Assembly (NCBI GenBank): GCA_964645155.1
Contig: CAZYBG010000099.1
Coordinates: 1 to 10,676, forward strand
Length of the DNA: 10,676 nt
Source: CAZYBG01 sp964645155
Lineage (GTDB): Bacteria > Pseudomonadota > Alphaproteobacteria > Rhodobacterales > Rhodobacteraceae
Direction of reading: 5' to 3'
Within the stretch, counting starts at the first letter, position 1. Every line of letters begins with the position of its first letter. The translations under genes and the position numbers were made by a program. Of the stretch, positions 1 to 5,787 are shown piece by piece. The notes beneath the pieces are model-generated. The model did not search any database. It worked only from the letters and a program-made list of their open reading frames with translations, and had not been told where the DNA came from.

Positions 1-190
1 CGGCCGCTGCGGGAACGCCGGCCGGAACCCGCCCGGGCGCCGCCGCCGGCGCGGCGGGCCGGCGCGGCGTCTCGGCCTCGGCGAACCGGTCGACCGGCAG
101 GTCGCCGATCGCCTCGTCGGCGCCGAGCTCGACCTGCCAGGCCAGCGCGGCGAGCATCGCTTCGGGGGTCATCTCGGCGGCGTCCTGCAT
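1..190 (-). CDS. Probable uracil-DNA glycosylase (family 4/5-like), N-terminal fragment
   Basis: This is an open frame on the minus strand that starts at the ATG at 190-188 and runs off the left edge, so only about 63 residues are visible. They include ALAWQVELGADEAIGDLPV (residues 15-33) followed by DRF and then a Pro/Ala/Arg-rich stretch. As I recall it, the N-terminus of alphaproteobacterial family 4-type uracil-DNA glycosylases has this form: a Trp-containing helix, a G-x-D/E-E-A-I-G motif and then a low-complexity linker before the catalytic domain. Such enzymes remove uracil from DNA in base-excision repair. The catalytic motifs and the iron-sulfur cysteines lie outside the window, so the function cannot be confirmed. 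A second in-frame ATG at 172-170 is possible. No strong ribosome binding site precedes either start. The gene is divergent from pyrB. The call rests on N-terminal resemblance only. Confidence 0.55.
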   Translation of the reverse strand, partial: MQDAAEMTPEAMLAALAWQVELGADEAIGDLPVDRFAEAETPRRPAAPAAAPGRVPAGVPAAA

Positions 191-303
191 GGCACGACGC
201 TAGCCTGCCCGGGCGGCGCGGTAAACGGCCCGCAGGCGGCGATTGAGCGTTGCCGGCCGCCGGCCGCTTTGCCATAAGCGGGGCCGGACCTGACGGGAAC
301 GCC
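191..303. promoter_or_regulatory. Divergent intergenic region between the glycosylase-like gene and pyrB
   Basis: This 113-bp gap separates two divergent starts and must hold the start signals for the left gene and for the pyr-plsY operon. It contains a GC-rich self-complementary stretch around 251-267 (GCCGGC and CCGGCC blocks). I saw no pyrimidine-responsive attenuator: there is no leader peptide followed by a hairpin and U-tract, and no PyrR-type anti-antiterminator that I can recognise. The gap is probably too short for such a device. Confidence 0.5.
250..278 (+). promoter_or_regulatory. Candidate sigma-70 promoter for the pyrB operon
   Basis: A TTGCCG hexamer (250-255) is separated by exactly 17 bases from CATAAG (273-278). 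Each matches four of six consensus positions (TTGACA, TATAAT). Transcription would start near 285, giving a leader of about 20 bases before the pyrB ATG at 304. The spacer overlaps the GC palindrome noted for this gap. This is a by-eye match in very GC-rich DNA, where AT-containing hexamers are rare; it has no experimental support. Confidence 0.4.
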
Positions 304-1266
304 ATGACCTTCCGCGCGCGCCACCTCCTCGGCATCGAGCCTCTCGCGCCGCCGGAGATTCTGGCCATCCTCGACCTCGCCGAACGCTATGTCGACCTCA
401 ACCGCCGCACCGAGAAGCGGTCGGACGCCTTGGCCGGCCTGACCCAGATCAACATGTTCTTCGAGGCCTCGACCCGGACGCAGGCCAGCTTCGAGCTGGC
501 CGGCAAGCGCCTCGGCGCCGACGTGATGAACATGTCGGTGGCGCAGTCGTCGGTCAAGAAGGGCGAGACGCTGATCGACACCGCGCTGACGCTGAACGCC
601 ATGCACCCCGACCTGCTGGTGGTGCGCCACCCGGCCTCGGGCGCGGTGGACCTGCTGGCGCAGAAGGTGAACTGCGCCGTCCTCAACGCCGGCGACGGCC
701 GGCACGAGCACCCGACCCAGGCCCTGCTCGACGCGCTGACGATCCGCCGCAAGAAGGGGCGCCTCCAGCGCCTGACCGTGGCGATCTGCGGCGACATCGC
801 GCACAGCCGCGTGGCGCGGTCGAACATCCTGCTGCTCGGCAAGCTCGAGAACCGTATCCGCCTGATCGGCCCGCCCACGCTGATGCCGGCGCAGATCGGC
901 GAGTTCGGCGTCGAGGTGTTCGACGACATGAAGGCGGGGCTGGAGGGCGCCGACGTGGTGATGATGCTCCGCCTCCAGCGCGAGCGGATGGATGGCGGCT
1001 TCATCCCGTCGGAGCGGGAATATTTCCACCGCTACGGCCTCGATGCCGAGAAGCTGGCCGCGGCGAAGCCGGATGCGATCGTCATGCATCCCGGGCCGAT
1101 GAACCGCGGCGTCGAGATCGACGGGACGCTGGCCGACGACATCAACCGCAGCGTCATTCAGGAACAGGTGGAGATGGGCGTCGCGGTTAGGATGGCAGCG
1201 ATGGACCTGCTGGCGCGGAACCTGCGTGCCGAGCGCGGGCGGCAGGCCTCGGGGGTGATGGCGTGA
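304..1266 (+). CDS. pyrB: Aspartate carbamoyltransferase catalytic subunit
   Basis: PyrB condenses carbamoyl phosphate with L-aspartate to give N-carbamoyl-L-aspartate, the second step of de novo pyrimidine synthesis in the cytosol. The 320-residue product has the family signatures in order: the carbamoyl-phosphate loop STRT (56-59), the KKGET loop (85-89), HPTQ (136-139), HSR (167-169) and HPGPMNRGVEI (262-272). The residue after STRT is Gln, where many family members have Arg. I chose the ATG at 304 over an in-frame TTG at 250 because the product then begins MTFRARHLLGIE, as expected for alphaproteobacterial homologues, and because a GGGA lies a few bases upstream. The stop overlaps the next start in a GTGA (1263-1266). 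No pyrI regulatory gene is adjacent; instead a degenerate pyrC lies downstream, the arrangement of pseudo-dihydroorotase-type ATCases. Confidence 0.97.
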   Translation: MTFRARHLLGIEPLAPPEILAILDLAERYVDLNRRTEKRSDALAGLTQINMFFEASTRTQASFELAGKRLGADVMNMSVAQSSVKKGETLIDTALTLNAMHPDLLVVRHPASGAVDLLAQKVNCAVLNAGDGRHEHPTQALLDALTIRRKKGRLQRLTVAICGDIAHSRVARSNILLLGKLENRIRLIGPPTLMPAQIGEFGVEVFDDMKAGLEGADVVMMLRLQRERMDGGFIPSEREYFHRYGLDAEKLAAAKPDAIVMHPGPMNRGVEIDGTLADDINRSVIQEQVEMGVAVRMAAMDLLARNLRAERGRQASGVMA

Positions 1267-1817
1267 GCGAGGGCATTCCGGTCGCGGGCGGCGAGGCGGG
1301 GCTGGTGCGGGTGTTCGCGTCGCCGGCGGGGCTCGACGCGCTGCGCGCCGCCAAGGAGGCCGGCGACGCGCGGGCCGGGGCGGTTCTGGCCGAGGCGCTG
1401 GGGGCGCCGGCGCTCGACCCGGCCTTCGTCGACGTGCTCCGCGCCGGCGACCTCGCGCCGCTGACGTTGACCGACTACCTGATCGAGGGCATCGGGGTCG
1501 AGGCCGCCGCGGTCGAGCGCGACCGCGCCCGGCTCGACGCGCTGCCGGGTGCGGTCGTGGTGCTGTCGCGCGCCGTGGCCGGCCGGGCCGAGCGGCTGGT
1601 GCCGGCGCCGGGCCTTGCGCTCGTCGGCACCTATCCCGAGGACCGGCCGCCGGCATCGGCCCCGCCGCTGGCCTCGGACGGTGCGCGCGGCACGCTCGGC
1701 ACCCCGGCCGTGCCGCCGGCGCCGGCGGGGCCGGGCGGCCTGCCCAGGGGCTTCGTCCTCGTCGCCCTCGCCCTCGTCGCGGCGGCGGTCGCGCTGTTCC
1801 TGCTGCCGTGGCGGTGA
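1263..1817 (+). CDS. Tail-anchored membrane protein of unknown function between pyrB and pyrC'
   Basis: This is a 184-residue protein I cannot assign to a named family. It starts at a GTG that overlaps the pyrB stop (GTGA) and ends inside the start region of the next gene, so its translation is probably coupled on both sides. Residues 1-125 form an Ala/Val/Leu-rich soluble part containing LTLTDYLIEGIGVEAAAVER (67-86) and a run of small hydrophobic segments. Residues 126-162 are a Pro/Ala/Gly linker. Residues 164-183 are one strongly hydrophobic helix ending PWR at the very C-terminus. There is no signal peptide, so the expected topology is tail-anchored, with the N-terminal part in the cytoplasm. 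The reading frame shows the same extreme third-position GC as its neighbours and fits the operon exactly, so I consider it a real gene. A role in positioning the ATCase/pseudo-DHOase complex or PlsY at the membrane is only a guess. Confidence 0.8.
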   Translation: MSEGIPVAGGEAGLVRVFASPAGLDALRAAKEAGDARAGAVLAEALGAPALDPAFVDVLRAGDLAPLTLTDYLIEGIGVEAAAVERDRARLDALPGAVVVLSRAVAGRAERLVPAPGLALVGTYPEDRPPASAPPLASDGARGTLGTPAVPPAPAGPGGLPRGFVLVALALVAAAVALFLLPWR

Positions 1818-3091
1818 GACCGGTGCTGCTTCTGCGGAACGCCCGCCTGATCGACCCCGAGGCGCTGACTGACGGCCCAGGCGATCTGCTGATCGACGAC
1901 GGCCGGATCGCCGCCATCGGCGCAGCCGCGCCCAAGGGCGCCCGCGTCATCGACTGCGCCGGCCTCTGCCTCGCGCCCGGCATCGTCGATCTCGGCGTCA
2001 AGATCGGCGAGCCGGGGGAGCGGCACCGGGAGAGCTTCCGCTCGGCCGGCCTTGCCGCCGCGGCGGGCGGCATCACGACGATCGTCGCGCGCCCCGACAC
2101 GGCCGCCCCGATCGACAGCCCCGAGGCGCTGGAATTCGTCACCCGCCGGGCGGCCGAGGCGGCGCCGGTCCGCATCCGCCACATGGCGGCGCTGACCAAG
2201 GGCCGCGAGGGGCGCGAGATGACCGAGATCGGGTTCCTGCTCGACGCCGGCGCGGTGGCCTTCAGCGATGGCGACCGGGTGGTGGCCGACACGCGCGTCC
2301 TGTCGCGGGCGATGACCTATGCCCGCGGTCTCGGCGCGCTGATCATCGGCCATCCGCAGGATCCCGGCCTTTCGGCAGGCGCCGCCGCGACCTCGGGCAA
2401 GTTCGCCTCGCTGCGTGGCCTGCCCTCGGTCAGCCCGATGGCCGAGCGCATGGGCCTCGACCGCGACCTCGCGCTGGCCGAGATGACGGGCGTGCGCTAC
2501 CACGCCGACCAGATCACCACGGCGCGGGCGCTGCCGGCGCTGGAGCGCGCCAGGCGCGACGGCCTCGACGTGACGGCGGGCGTGTCGATCCACCACCTGA
2601 CGCTGAACGAGCTCGATGTCGGCGACTACCGCACCTTCTTCAAGGTGAAGCCGCCGCTGCGGTCCGAGGGCGACCGGATGGCGGTGGTCGAGGCGGTGGC
2701 GGCGGGGCTGATCGACGTGATCTCGTCGATGCACACGCCGCAGGACGAGGAGAGCAAGCGCCTGCCGTTCGAGGAGGCGGCGGCCGGGGCCGTGGCACTG
2801 GAGACGCTGCTTCCCGCCGCGTTGCGGCTGGTCCATGCCGGCGCGGTGGACCTGCCGCGCCTGTTCCGCGCGCTGTCGCTGAACCCGGCGCGCCGGCTCG
2901 GCCTGCCGGGCGGCAGCCTCGCCCCCGGGGCGCCCGCCGATCTGGTCCTCTTCGACCCCGACGCGCCCTTCGTGCTCGACCGCTTCACGCTGCTGTCGAA
3001 GTCGAAGAACACGCCGTTCGACGGCGCGCGGATGCAGGGCCGGGTGAAGGCGACGCTGGTCGGCGGCCGCCTCGTCCATGGAGCGCTCTGA
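1808..3091 (+). CDS. pyrC': Dihydroorotase-like protein lacking metal ligands (pseudo-dihydroorotase)
   Basis: This 427-residue protein has the amidohydrolase fold typical of class I dihydroorotases: an N-terminal composite domain (NARLIDPE), a barrel, and a C-terminal LSKSKNTPFDG (396-406) with a GRVKATLVGGRLVH-type end. The key metal sites are altered. The usual D-L-H-x-H motif reads DLGVKIGEPG (61-70), so both His are lost (Gly63, Lys65). The second His of the HxxHxST motif is Gln235. The TDHAP catalytic Asp is Met308 (SMHTP). The NPPLR motif reads KPPLR (281-285). His182, His232 and Asp154 remain. Known pseudo-DHOases, such as the pyrC' product of Pseudomonas aeruginosa, are inactive but needed for ATCase assembly. 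I infer the same role here. The start is the GTG at 1808 or the GTG at 1814, which forms a GTGA with the previous stop; neither has a clear ribosome binding site, so coupled translation is likely. Confidence 0.93.
   Translation: MAVRPVLLLRNARLIDPEALTDGPGDLLIDDGRIAAIGAAAPKGARVIDCAGLCLAPGIVDLGVKIGEPGERHRESFRSAGLAAAAGGITTIVARPDTAAPIDSPEALEFVTRRAAEAAPVRIRHMAALTKGREGREMTEIGFLLDAGAVAFSDGDRVVADTRVLSRAMTYARGLGALIIGHPQDPGLSAGAAATSGKFASLRGLPSVSPMAERMGLDRDLALAEMTGVRYHADQITTARALPALERARRDGLDVTAGVSIHHLTLNELDVGDYRTFFKVKPPLRSEGDRMAVVEAVAAGLIDVISSMHTPQDEESKRLPFEEAAAGAVALETLLPAALRLVHAGAVDLPRLFRALSLNPARRLGLPGGSLAPGAPADLVLFDPDAPFVLDRFTLLSKSKNTPFDGARMQGRVKATLVGGRLVHGAL
3080..3091 (+). promoter_or_regulatory. Ribosome binding site fixing the plsY start, within the end of pyrC'
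   Basis: GGAG at 3080-3083 lies seven bases before the ATG at 3091, and that ATG shares its A with the pyrC' stop (TGATG). The good Shine-Dalgarno match inside the upstream gene supports this start and suggests re-initiation after pyrC'. Confidence 0.7.
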
Positions 3092-3708
3092 TGCCGCCCT
3101 TAGACAGCGCGCCGGTGCTGCTCGCGCTCTGGGCGGCGGCCGGCTACCTGCTCGGCGCGGTGCCGTTCGGCATCGTCGTCGCACGGGCCTTCGGGCTGGG
3201 CGACCTCAGGCAGATCGGCTCGGGCAACATCGGCGCGACGAACGTGCTGCGCACCGGCAACCGGCCGGCCGCATTCCTGACGCTGGTGCTCGACAGCGGC
3301 AAGGGTGCTGCCGCGGTGCTGCTCGCGCGCGCCCTGGCTGGCGAGGATGCGGCGCAGGTGGCGGGCGGTGCGGCGTTCCTGGGCCATCTCTACCCGGTCT
3401 GGCTGGGTTTCCGGGGCGGCAAGGGCGTCGCGACGTTCCTCGGCACGCTCCTCGCGCTCGCCTGGCCGGTGGGCGCGGCGGCCTGCCTCACCTGGCTCGC
3501 CACGGCGGCGGCGTTCCGCTATTCCTCGCTCGCCGCCCTCGTCGCGGCGGCGGCGGCGCCGGCTTGGGCGCTGGCGCTGGGCCGCGGCGAGGTGGCGCTG
3601 CTGTCGGCGTTCCTCGCCGCGCTGATCTTCATGCGTCACGCGGCGAACATCGCGCGCCTGCGAGCGGGGACCGAGCCGCGGATCGGCAAGGGAGGACCGC
3701 CGGCATGA
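3091..3708 (+). CDS. plsY: Acyl-phosphate:glycerol-3-phosphate acyltransferase
   Basis: PlsY transfers an acyl group from acyl phosphate to the sn-1 position of glycerol-3-phosphate, giving lysophosphatidate. This is the entry step of membrane phospholipid synthesis, and it occurs in the inner membrane. The 205-residue product has the three conserved PlsY loops: SGNIGATNVLRTG (44-56), GHLYPVWLGFRGGKGVATF (98-116) and RHAANIARLRAGTEPRIG (182-199). About five hydrophobic segments surround them (roughly 8-32, 58-80, 115-137, 144-164, 167-181). Length matches the family. It follows pyrC' with a one-base TGATG overlap and a GGAG ribosome binding site, and ends in an ATGA overlap with the next small gene. 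Its place directly behind two pyrimidine genes joins phospholipid and nucleotide synthesis in one transcript. Confidence 0.96.
   Translation: MPPLDSAPVLLALWAAAGYLLGAVPFGIVVARAFGLGDLRQIGSGNIGATNVLRTGNRPAAFLTLVLDSGKGAAAVLLARALAGEDAAQVAGGAAFLGHLYPVWLGFRGGKGVATFLGTLLALAWPVGAAACLTWLATAAAFRYSSLAALVAAAAAPAWALALGRGEVALLSAFLAALIFMRHAANIARLRAGTEPRIGKGGPPA
3691..3707 (+). promoter_or_regulatory. Strong ribosome binding site for the MORN-like gene inside plsY
   Basis: GGGAGGA (3690-3696) ends eight bases before the ATG at 3705, which overlaps the plsY stop as ATGA. It is among the clearest Shine-Dalgarno sequences in the window. It decides the start of the small gene and rules out longer in-frame extensions back across plsY. 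Confidence 0.75.
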
Positions 3709-3929
3709 CAGACGACGGACCCTTCGAGAAACGGCACCGCGATGGGTCGCTCTGGGTTCGGGGCGCGCGCCGCAACGGCAAGGAACAAGGGCCGTTCGAG
3801 TTCTGCTGCAAGGACGGCACGCGGCTGCGGTCGGGAACATTCCTCGACGGACGGCAGGTCGGCGAATGGACGACCTACGACAAGAGCGGCCTGCCCTACA
3901 AGGTGGCGCGTTTCCCGGACCGCGACTGA
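3705..3929 (+). CDS. Small MORN-repeat-like protein (74 residues)
   Basis: The product is short, polar and without signal peptide or membrane segment, so it should be cytoplasmic. It shows two to three short beta-hairpin repeats of the MORN_2 / YwqK-like kind: DGSLWVRGARRNGKEQGPFE (13-32), DGTRLRSGTFLDGRQVGEWT (37-56) and KSGLPYKVARF (60-70). Each has the pattern D-G-x-L ... G ... G-x-W/F. Such repeats occur in the YwqK family, often annotated as antitoxin-like, and in lipid- or membrane-associated MORN proteins. No toxin gene is adjacent, so I do not infer a toxin-antitoxin role. It is the last gene of the plus-strand operon and is coupled to plsY by an ATGA overlap. Confidence 0.8.
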   Translation: MTDDGPFEKRHRDGSLWVRGARRNGKEQGPFEFCCKDGTRLRSGTFLDGRQVGEWTTYDKSGLPYKVARFPDRD

Positions 3930-3961
3930 CCCCCCGACTGACCCCGACTGACCCCGGTCCG
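3916..3961. repeat. Tandem GACTGACCCC repeat flanked by a 7-bp inverted repeat, between converging genes
   Basis: GACTGACCCC occurs three times between 3924 and 3955, the first copy with two extra C. The block is flanked by CGGACCG (3916-3922) and CGGTCCG (3955-3961), perfect reverse complements. It spans the stop of the MORN-like gene and the 34-bp gap before the stop of the minus-strand membrane protein. It could act as a bidirectional transcription end, but the loop is long (32 bases) and there is no U-tract, so it is not a standard intrinsic terminator. Each repeat carries a TGA, and in the upstream frame a second TGA follows the stop four codons later. Confidence 0.45.
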
Positions 3962-3963
3962 CG

Positions 3964-4242
3964 CTACTTCGGCGCCATGCGCTCCAGCAGTTCGGCGGTG
4001 CGCTTGGTGTTCTGGTAGATGCCGAGGCCGAGATACATCGCGCCGCCGATGAAGATCACGTAGATGAGGCCGACGATGAGCACCAGCAGACCGGGGAGGA
4101 ACCCTCCGCCCTGCTGCCCGCCGGGCCCCATCATGCCGCCGCCGAACATCGTGGCGAGCGCGCCGACCACCACGAGGACGAGAAGAAGGACGATGATGAC
4201 GCCGACGAGCTTCTCGAAGGCGTTGATGAAGAAGTCCCGCAT
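3964..4242 (-). CDS. Small two-helix membrane protein with Gly-rich loop (92 residues)
   Basis: I do not recognise a characterised family. The protein begins MRDFFINAFEKL, has a hydrophobic helix at about 12-32, a flexible loop rich in Gly, Met and Gln (33-48, with GGGMMGPGGQQGGG), a second hydrophobic stretch at 49-76, and a charged amphipathic end, YQNTKRTAELLERMAPK (76-92), likely to lie in the cytoplasm. I chose the ATG at 4242 because GGAGGGG lies just upstream on the minus strand; an upstream in-frame start would add an unlikely 23-residue leader. It lies 69 bp behind gshA on the same strand and is the last gene of that cluster. The C-terminal end is faintly reminiscent of DUF4282-type small membrane proteins, but I would not assign it. 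Confidence 0.8.
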   Translation of the reverse strand: MRDFFINAFEKLVGVIIVLLLVLVVVGALATMFGGGMMGPGGQQGGGFLPGLLVLIVGLIYVIFIGGAMYLGLGIYQNTKRTAELLERMAPK

Positions 4243-4311
4243 GGCCCACCCCTCCACGGCTGATTTGGGGCCACCAGCGGTAGGCCCGGCCAGGCGCAGG
4301 GTCAACACCAT

Positions 4312-5682
4312 TCAGTAGCTGTATTCGGCGTAGATCCGGCTCAGGTCGCCGCCCCAGGCGCCGTGGTACTTCTCGAGCAGCTCATCGGCCGGCGTGCGGC
4401 CGGACTCGACGCTGTCCCGCAGCGCGCCCAGGAAATGCGCCTCGTCGGGGATCAGGCCGTCCGCGCCCGGCCGCGCCCGCGCCTTCAGCCCGGCCTCGGC
4501 GATCGCCACCGCCTCGCGCGCGAGGTCGTGGAGCCGGACGCCCCCGGCCTCGCCCTGCAGGCCGGCGACCGAGGCGGCGACGCGCAGGTCCTCGCGCGTC
4601 GCGGCGTCGAGGCGCTTGCCGAGGTCCCAGGCGGCGTCGAGCGCGGACTGGTCGTAGAGCAGCCCGACCCAGAACGCGGGCAGCGCGCAGAGCCGGCGCC
4701 AGGGGCCGCCGTCGGCGCCGCGCATCTCGATGAACTTCTTCAGCCGCGCCTCGGGGAAGATCGTCGTCAGGTGGTCGGCCCAGTCCGACAGCGTCGGCAC
4801 CTCGCCCGGCAGCGCCGGCAGGCGCCCGCCGAGGAAGTCGCGGAACGACTGGCCGCGGGCATCGACATAGCGGCCGTCGCGGTAGACGAAGTACATCGGC
4901 ACGTCGAGCGCGTACTGCGCATAGGCCTCGAAGCCGAAGCCGTCGTCGAACACGAAGGGCAGCATGCCGGTCCGCGCCGGGTCGAGGTCGCGCCAGATGC
5001 GGCTGCGCCAGCTCTTGTGGCCGTTCGGCCGGCCCTCGAAGAACGGCGAGTTGGCGAAGAGCGCGGTGGCGACCGGCTGCAGCGCCAGCGCCACGCGCAG
5101 CTTCTGCACCATGTCGGCCTCGGAGGCGAAGTCGAGGTTCACCTGCACGGTGCAGGTCCGGTACATCATCTGCAGGCCGTGGCTGCCGACCTCGCGCATG
5201 TAGTCGGTCATCAGGCGGTAGCGCCCCTTGGGCATCATCGGCATGTCCTCGTGGCGCCAGACCGGCGCGGCGCCGAGGCCGATGAAGCGCGCGCCGATGT
5301 CGTCGGCCACCGCCTGCACCTCGCGCAGGTGCTCGTTCACCTCGTCGCAGGTCTGGTGGATCGTCTCGAGCGGCGCGCCGGAGAGCTCGAGCTGGCCGCC
5401 AGGTTCGAGGCTGACATTGGCGCTGTCCTTGGTCAGGCCGATGATGTGGTCGCCCTCGCGCACCGGCGCCCAGCCGAAGCGGTCGGCAAGGCCCTCGAGC
5501 ATGGCGCGGATCGATCGCGGCCCGTCATAGGGCAGGGGCTTCAGCGTGTCGCGGCAATAGCCGAACTTCTCGTGCTCGGTGCCGATCCGCCAGGCGTCCT
5601 TCGGCTTGCAGCCGGCCGCAAGATACTCGGAAAGCTGGCTTTCCCGCTCGATCGGGCCGCCGCCGGACTGTGGAATCGACAT
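4312..5682 (-). CDS. gshA: Glutamate-cysteine ligase, plant/alphaproteobacterial type
   Basis: The enzyme joins L-glutamate and L-cysteine with ATP to form gamma-glutamylcysteine, the first and rate-limiting step of glutathione synthesis, in the cytosol. The 456-residue product matches the plant-type family in length and motifs: GTEHEKF (34-40), SLEPGGQLELSG (91-102, the glutamate/ATP-Mg site), MMYRTCTVQVNLDF (172-185) and NSPFFEGRPNGHKSWRSRIW (211-230). It ends with YAEYSY, a close that I associate with this family. The ATG at 5682 is preceded by AGAGGA about 11 bases upstream. The gene lies 105 bp behind a membrane protein gene and 70 bp ahead of another, all on the same strand; the spacing allows its own promoter. 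The redox cysteine pair that regulates the plant enzymes is not obvious here. Confidence 0.96.
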   Translation of the reverse strand: MSIPQSGGGPIERESQLSEYLAAGCKPKDAWRIGTEHEKFGYCRDTLKPLPYDGPRSIRAMLEGLADRFGWAPVREGDHIIGLTKDSANVSLEPGGQLELSGAPLETIHQTCDEVNEHLREVQAVADDIGARFIGLGAAPVWRHEDMPMMPKGRYRLMTDYMREVGSHGLQMMYRTCTVQVNLDFASEADMVQKLRVALALQPVATALFANSPFFEGRPNGHKSWRSRIWRDLDPARTGMLPFVFDDGFGFEAYAQYALDVPMYFVYRDGRYVDARGQSFRDFLGGRLPALPGEVPTLSDWADHLTTIFPEARLKKFIEMRGADGGPWRRLCALPAFWVGLLYDQSALDAAWDLGKRLDAATREDLRVAASVAGLQGEAGGVRLHDLAREAVAIAEAGLKARARPGADGLIPDEAHFLGALRDSVESGRTPADELLEKYHGAWGGDLSRIYAEYSY

Positions 5683-5787
5683 CGCGGGTGGGGTCCTCTG
5701 CCTGCGGCGCAGCCGGGGCGGCCGCCGGGATGTTCAGGCTTGGCGCGGCGGCCCGGGCAAGTCAAGACGGCCCGCCCCGCGCGACGA
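5683..5787 (-). promoter_or_regulatory. Leader region of gshA
   Basis: This 105-bp gap lies between the 194-residue membrane protein gene and gshA. It contains a possible hairpin with arms GGCCGCC (5720-5726) and GGCGGCC (5747-5753). A further perfect 6-bp inverted repeat, ATCACG-GTT-CGTGAT (5786-5800), overlaps the stop codon of the upstream gene. Either may end upstream transcription or bind a regulator. I found no convincing -35/-10 pair. Confidence 0.35.

Noticed and set aside
250..303. Alternative upstream TTG start for pyrB
   Set aside because: The added 18 residues have no resemblance to PyrB and overlap the candidate promoter. The ATG at 304 gives the family N-terminus and length.
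475..486. Gln instead of Arg after the STRT carbamoyl-phosphate motif of PyrB as a sign of lost activity
   Set aside because: The core STRT, KKGET, HPTQ and HPGP motifs are intact. I believe this position varies among alphaproteobacterial enzymes, so it is not evidence of inactivity.
169..2292. Long minus-strand open frame (707 residues) opposite pyrB and its neighbours
   Set aside because: It is Arg/Pro/His-rich with no recognisable domain and lies antisense to pyrB, whose motifs are certain. Stop codons are rare in all frames at this GC content, so this is an artefact.
1631..3184. Minus-strand open frame of 517 residues opposite pyrC'
   Set aside because: Low-complexity Arg/Gln/His-rich translation, no start signal, fully antisense to a clearly conserved gene.
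3078..3704. Upstream extension of the MORN-like frame across plsY (283 residues in total)
   Set aside because: The extension is Arg/Gly-rich and overlaps plsY in another frame. The strong ribosome binding site at 3691 marks the ATG at 3705 as the start.
3705..3929. Toxin-antitoxin system, suggested by YwqK-like resemblance
   Set aside because: No toxin-like gene adjoins. The neighbours are plsY on one side and a converging membrane protein on the other, so the label would mislead.
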